Below the pieces are notes generated by a model. That model was not told the DNA's origin and made no database searches. It saw only the letters and a list, made by a program, of their open reading frames with translations. A DNA stretch of 64,000 nucleotides from Hemileia vastatrix (lineage: Eukaryota > Basidiomycota > Pucciniomycetes > Pucciniales > Zaghouaniaceae): positions 19,241,683 to 19,305,682 of the forward strand of contig JASXTE010000002.1 of assembly GCA_030280995.1 (NCBI GenBank), given 5' to 3'. Shown here piece by piece: positions 60,404 through 64,000 of the stretch (its first letter is position 1; each line of letters opens with the position of its first letter). The position numbers and the translations under genes are program-made.

Positions 60404-61515
60404 ATGTTTCCATACATTTTCCAATCCCAATCCACCTCAAAAAAAACCAATGGTTCAAAGATAAATACCTGGAAGATTAGGGTTAAGACAACCCCTTCGA
60501 TCTCCAACTTAGATAACTTCCACGCTGTTGGAAGCTGTCCTGTCTTGCGTATTTCAGAGTACTGTCTAATTCACCGGCTCAAGAAGCTAAACAGTCGCCA
60601 GCCAAATGAAAGTGATGAAGAGGATGATAATAAAACGCAGGCGCTTAATGGGAACCAAAAAGTGTCCTTGCACCTGGCAAGAGGCCCCCAGAACCACAAC
60701 CTAAACACCGAAAAACTCTCATTCAGAGAAACTATAGGTCAATTTTTGGATATGGATGTATGTTTTTATTCCTCCCATTTCAATCAACATTTACCCACTT
60801 ATTGTTTGATTTCAAATTCTAATCATCATGTATCACTTTCTGAATTTTTTAGTTATCTCCCCAAATATCATACCAAAAAAACCAAAAAGTGCAACAATTC
60901 TGGCCTGCAACTGTGGCCATGCATGTGCTTATGAACCCTAGAATAGCTAAGAGAAAAATTCATTCGAGATCAGCAAGACAAAACACAGCTTTAGTTTCTT
61001 CTGCACATTCTATAATTGAGCGAAAAGCATCATCAGTTGTACCTCCGATTCAGTGTACCCGCTTGCCAGTTAGTTTTGGATGCAGAAAGCAATCAGGTCT
61101 GTCCTCTCAAAAGATAAAACCAACGACATCTTTAGAAGACTTGTTGCACTCTCATGTCTATCAAAATGTTGTTACAAAACCTCAATTTTGTCGTTCCGCC
61201 ATGTCATCCCAATTTTCGAGCGCGACACCCTCTTTGTCGCATGCTTCACAATCAACCAAAGGAGCCTCGACTGATTCTCTCTTCACCGGACAAACCCATA
61301 GCTCCGTGGAAGACCTACTTATTCCAGATGAAGACGCACTCTCTGATGTCAGCCTTATATCTACAAAGGCATTACCTGATGATTGGAAGGAGGAGAAAAA
61401 TGCGAATGTATGCAACGATGGTGTCGTCACATACACTCCCTTCAATAAAACAGTTGTTCTTAGAACTTATCCTGAATCCTCATTTGTCCATTTTTCACTT
61501 GAAGATTTACTATAG
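60404..61515 (+). CDS. Unknown 338-aa protein, two exons (copy 3)
   Basis: Exons 60404-60757 and 60853-61515, intron 60758-60852. I find a single difference from copy 1 over the coding region and intron (E to A in the basic stretch, where copy 2 also has A). All three S-L/V-E-D-L-L motifs are intact. AATAAA lies at 61533-61538. Near identity with copy 1, despite more distant position than copy 2, points to recent duplication or gene conversion between units 1 and 3. Confidence 0.75.
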
Positions 61516-61538
61516 TTTCTTCTTTTTTGAAAAATAAA

Positions 61539-62060
61539 TCTGCTGTCTTTCACACTTTTTCTATCTTGATTTCTGTTCTGGATTATATTCACTCCAACCC
61601 ATTATTTTGTTCCAAAAAATTGTCATCATCATGTTTTCAATAGTTTTTTTCATATCTGTATTTTCACAAATATATATGTATTATCTTCTGTGAAAAACTC
61701 AATATTTTTTGTTCTTTTTCAATTCATTCTCTATCTCTGTCTTATTCATTTTTCCATTTACTTATCTTCTTTGTTTAGTATTGTGTTCAGTGGTTGTATT
61801 ATCAAAAGTATAGATTATATTTGTATTATCATATAAATGCTGTTTTTTTTTTCAAAATGTTCTTATATCATTTCAACACCATTTTTTCAATCTATTATAT
61901 ATAGTTCAATCCAATCTAAATTTTATCTATCATCCACAGTTGAAAAATCCAACCCTTGTTTCCACATAATTCATGAATCTTCATTTCCCTACTCCAGAAA
62001 CAACAAAATAAATAGGGATCAATTCGTCTCTGTGCTCTCATATAGTATTGTGTCTTAAAA
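61539..62060. other. 3' flank of gene copy 3, truncated
   Basis: Matches the other 3' flanks until GTGTCTTAA at 62050-62058, then jumps into LTR interior. The MITE-like A/B elements and the left part of the old LTR are missing. Confidence 0.7.
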
Positions 62061-62202
62061 ATGGCATATATTGTATTTTATCATAATTTTTATTTATGTA
62101 CACAACTTGTGTACTTTAATTTATTGTTCCCATGTATGGTCCCTGTGTTTAACATGATTTATAAGTACTTTTTACCCAGTCCTGGGGATATCCAGGTTGA
62201 CA
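62061..62202 (-). repeat. Remnant of old reverse LTR (unit 3)
   Basis: Right 142 bp of the LTR at 41741-42592, ending AGGTTGACA, followed by GTTTT. Confidence 0.85.
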
Positions 62203-62207
62203 GTTTT

Positions 62208-62747
62208 AGTATCAAAATTGTGCATATACTCTAAATAAGAAAATATGTTCACTTACTAGTACTTTAACACTCAAAATCACAAAAATTTTAATACCAGTGA
62301 AGTTTATTGTCCCTTATTTCATTCAAATTACAAATCATAAAAAATAAAACAGGTACATGATTTTATTTTTCCATAGCTAATAACTGATTGATAGATACAA
62401 GTAGTATAACAAGACTAACATCTGGAGGTATAATAGAGATAAGGATGAGGAGAAACTATTTAATTAAAGAAACTAATTTCACTTGTTTGTGCAAGAAATT
62501 ATGGTTGAAAAGAATTCTTTTCTACACTCTTTTCCTCTAAGTTTATTATAAGGCTAAATGAAAATAATTCTAATTAAAATAATCTACAAAAACATTTTTT
62601 GTTTATAAAGGCAATTTACAATGAGGTAGGGATAATTTAGGTTGGTGAGAAATTGTAACAATATTCATAAATAAATATTCTACATGATAATGTTACCCAT
62701 CTCAGACTAATTAAATTTTTCACCCTACTTTAAACAAAAGATGAGTT
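62208..62747. other. Unit backbone, no gene seen
   Basis: Copy of 30861-31390; keeps the empty E3 site near 62690. Confidence 0.55.
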
Positions 62748-64000
62748 TCACTTTTTTGTAAATCATCATAAGTAAATGAGATGGAGTATTTAATACATAA
62801 AAAAGCAAGAGCTCAAAATTTTTCCTTTTAGTGACTGAATGGACAGTACTGTTGTAAGAAAATTAAAGACTAGGTAATAAGGTGACCCAAGCATGAGGGA
62901 ATCTCTCATTGTCTTTAAATTCTAAACCAAAATCCTATTGTTTACTGATCATGTTGTTTTTTGATTGAATAATTCTCTCAGCCAATCTATCAGTTTGAGG
63001 GTGGTGAGCTGTTGAAAATTTTAATTCACACCCACAAATATCCATTAATGACATCCAAATTTCAGAAACAAACTTTGGATCCCTGTCAGAGATAATTTCT
63101 TTTTGAAAACCTGCAGTGTTAAGATACTTTAAACACCACATAAAGTCCAAATCTTTTGTGGAACCCTATTTATGAGTATGAATAACTTTACACATTTCTA
63201 TAAATCTGTCTACAATAAGCCAATGGGAATTAAATCTTTCTTTTCCACATGTGGTTAAACCAGTAAAAAAATACATTTTGATGATTTGTCACAGCTATTT
63301 TGTTTTCTCAATCTATTGCATTAATCCTGCTAGCTTTCTGATAATTCTCTTGGATCACTGGAAAGCATAACAGGATTAAAAAGAAAATGTTGCATAATCA
63401 GATATATTAATCCATTAACCTGTATTCTTCAGTCACTGCACAATATGGGGGGGGGTGGACTTGTTAGCAATTCCGCAACCTTGGACTCAAATTCACCATA
63501 TATTGTACACATGTTAAGCTATTGACAAAGGACCATACATTCAGGTATGAAAACCACTCAACAGAACAGTTTTAGGTGGGTGTTCAAGTAGAGTTCAGTA
63601 TGGGTTCAGTATGAGTTCAGTCAGTGTTCCATCTGAGTTCTGTCTGAGTGCATTTTGGGTACTTGCTAGCAAGTCTACCCCCTATATTGTGTAGTGAGTC
63701 TTATAAGTGTTTTTTCCTGACTAAAGAGTCAAGTTAATATGACATCATGAAAAATCTTTAAAATTATTTCTTTCATGGGAGAATAAATAACTATGACATA
63801 ACTCAGGTTTCTTCTGTAATATATATAGCCAACCTTAATTGAGAACTTTACTTATTATAAAGCACTGTGGTAATTTTCAGGTTTAGTTTTTATCAAAGTT
63901 AATATAGATGCATTTTTGGTTTCATTAAGAATTGTTGATAGTTGCCTTAACTCAAAATTTTCTCCATATGAAGCCAGTATTAGTTGCATCTTTTATCTTT
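62748..64000 (-). pseudogene. Decayed gypsy integrase (unit 3, runs off window)
   Basis: The minus-strand frame 62935-63150 keeps ISDRDPKF and the catalytic-Glu region HHPQTDRLAERIIQ, with a Gly to Arg change in the otherwise invariant TDG. Interrupted by the MITE at 63434-63696; the HHCC region lies near 63740-63880. The 3' end is lacking, as in unit 1. Confidence 0.82.
63434..63696. mobile_element. CACTA-type MITE, complete (unit 3)
   Basis: 263 bp, CACTGCACAATAT...ATTGTGTAGTG, flanked by AGT (63431-63433, 63697-63699). Palindrome ACTTGCTAGCAAGT at 63661-63674; 11-bp minisatellite at 63580-63656. Confidence 0.85.

Larger units (their letters stand above)
54854..64000. repeat. Segmental duplication, unit 3 (right end outside window)
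   Basis: Third copy of the backbone, without full-length elements. A private deletion at about 62058/62061 joins the gene's 3' flank to the interior of the old reverse LTR, removing about 1.8 kb present in unit 2. The window ends in integrase/RNase H sequence equivalent to 54663, some 190 bp before the expected next solo LTR. Confidence 0.85.

Noticed and set aside
1..64000. CRISPR array, prophage or bacterial defence system
   Set aside because: No regular spacer array and no bacterial gene organisation; the repeats are LTRs, MITEs and a segmental duplication in eukaryotic DNA.

Overview
The window looks like repeat-rich nuclear DNA of a fungus. It is very A+T-rich by eye (my estimate is about 70%). 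It holds no bacterial-style operons, rRNA, tRNA or CRISPR that I can recognise, and it is dominated by Ty3/gypsy chromovirus LTR retrotransposons. The one host-like gene has a short intron with GTATGT donor, CTAAT branch site and TTTTTTAG acceptor. From memory, the integrase signature HHPQTDGLAERMIQ..LEDMIRR..FTHDW resembles elements of rust fungi (Pucciniales), some of which have giant AT-rich genomes. That assignment is an inference.

Layout. The window is a tandem segmental duplication of at least three units, each carrying one copy of an intron-containing gene for a 338-aa protein of unknown function. Unit 1 is about 1-32333 (gene 24477-25588), unit 2 about 32334-54848 (gene 38952-40063), and unit 3 from 54854 past the window end (gene 60404-61515). 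In order a unit holds: an old solo LTR, the RT end of a decayed gypsy pol (minus strand), a 1.7-kb repeat of unknown nature, a decayed gag of another family (plus strand), the gene with TATA box and poly(A) signal, inverted palindromic elements, an old reverse-oriented LTR, and then the integrase end of the decayed pol carrying a CACTA-type MITE. The window starts inside the solo LTR and ends just before where the next one would lie, so the array probably continues on both sides.

Later insertions decorate single units and can be proven by empty sites in the other units. Unit 1 carries full-length element E1 (1579-10207, TSD ACTTT), full-length E2 (10751-19595, TSD CTAAT), a solo LTR (21407-22909, TSD TGACT), and a solo LTR (27830-30511) that itself contains another (28805-29980). 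Unit 2 carries full-length E3 (43092-51921, TSD ATGTT). E2 is youngest: its two 1178-bp LTRs differ at only 5 sites. E1 LTRs differ by roughly 3% and E3 LTRs by roughly 4% by eye. None encodes an intact polyprotein. E2 needs only one nonsense codon (at the RT YIDD tyrosine) and one frameshift to explain its inactivity.

The least expected signals are: (i) a second, overlapping reading frame at the start of gag, open in E2 and E3 and recognisable with two stops in E1; (ii) the triplicated spliced gene with three S-L/V-E-D-L-L motifs; and (iii) a palindrome of the type CTTGCTAGCAAG / CCTGCTAGCAGG recurring in otherwise different small repeats.
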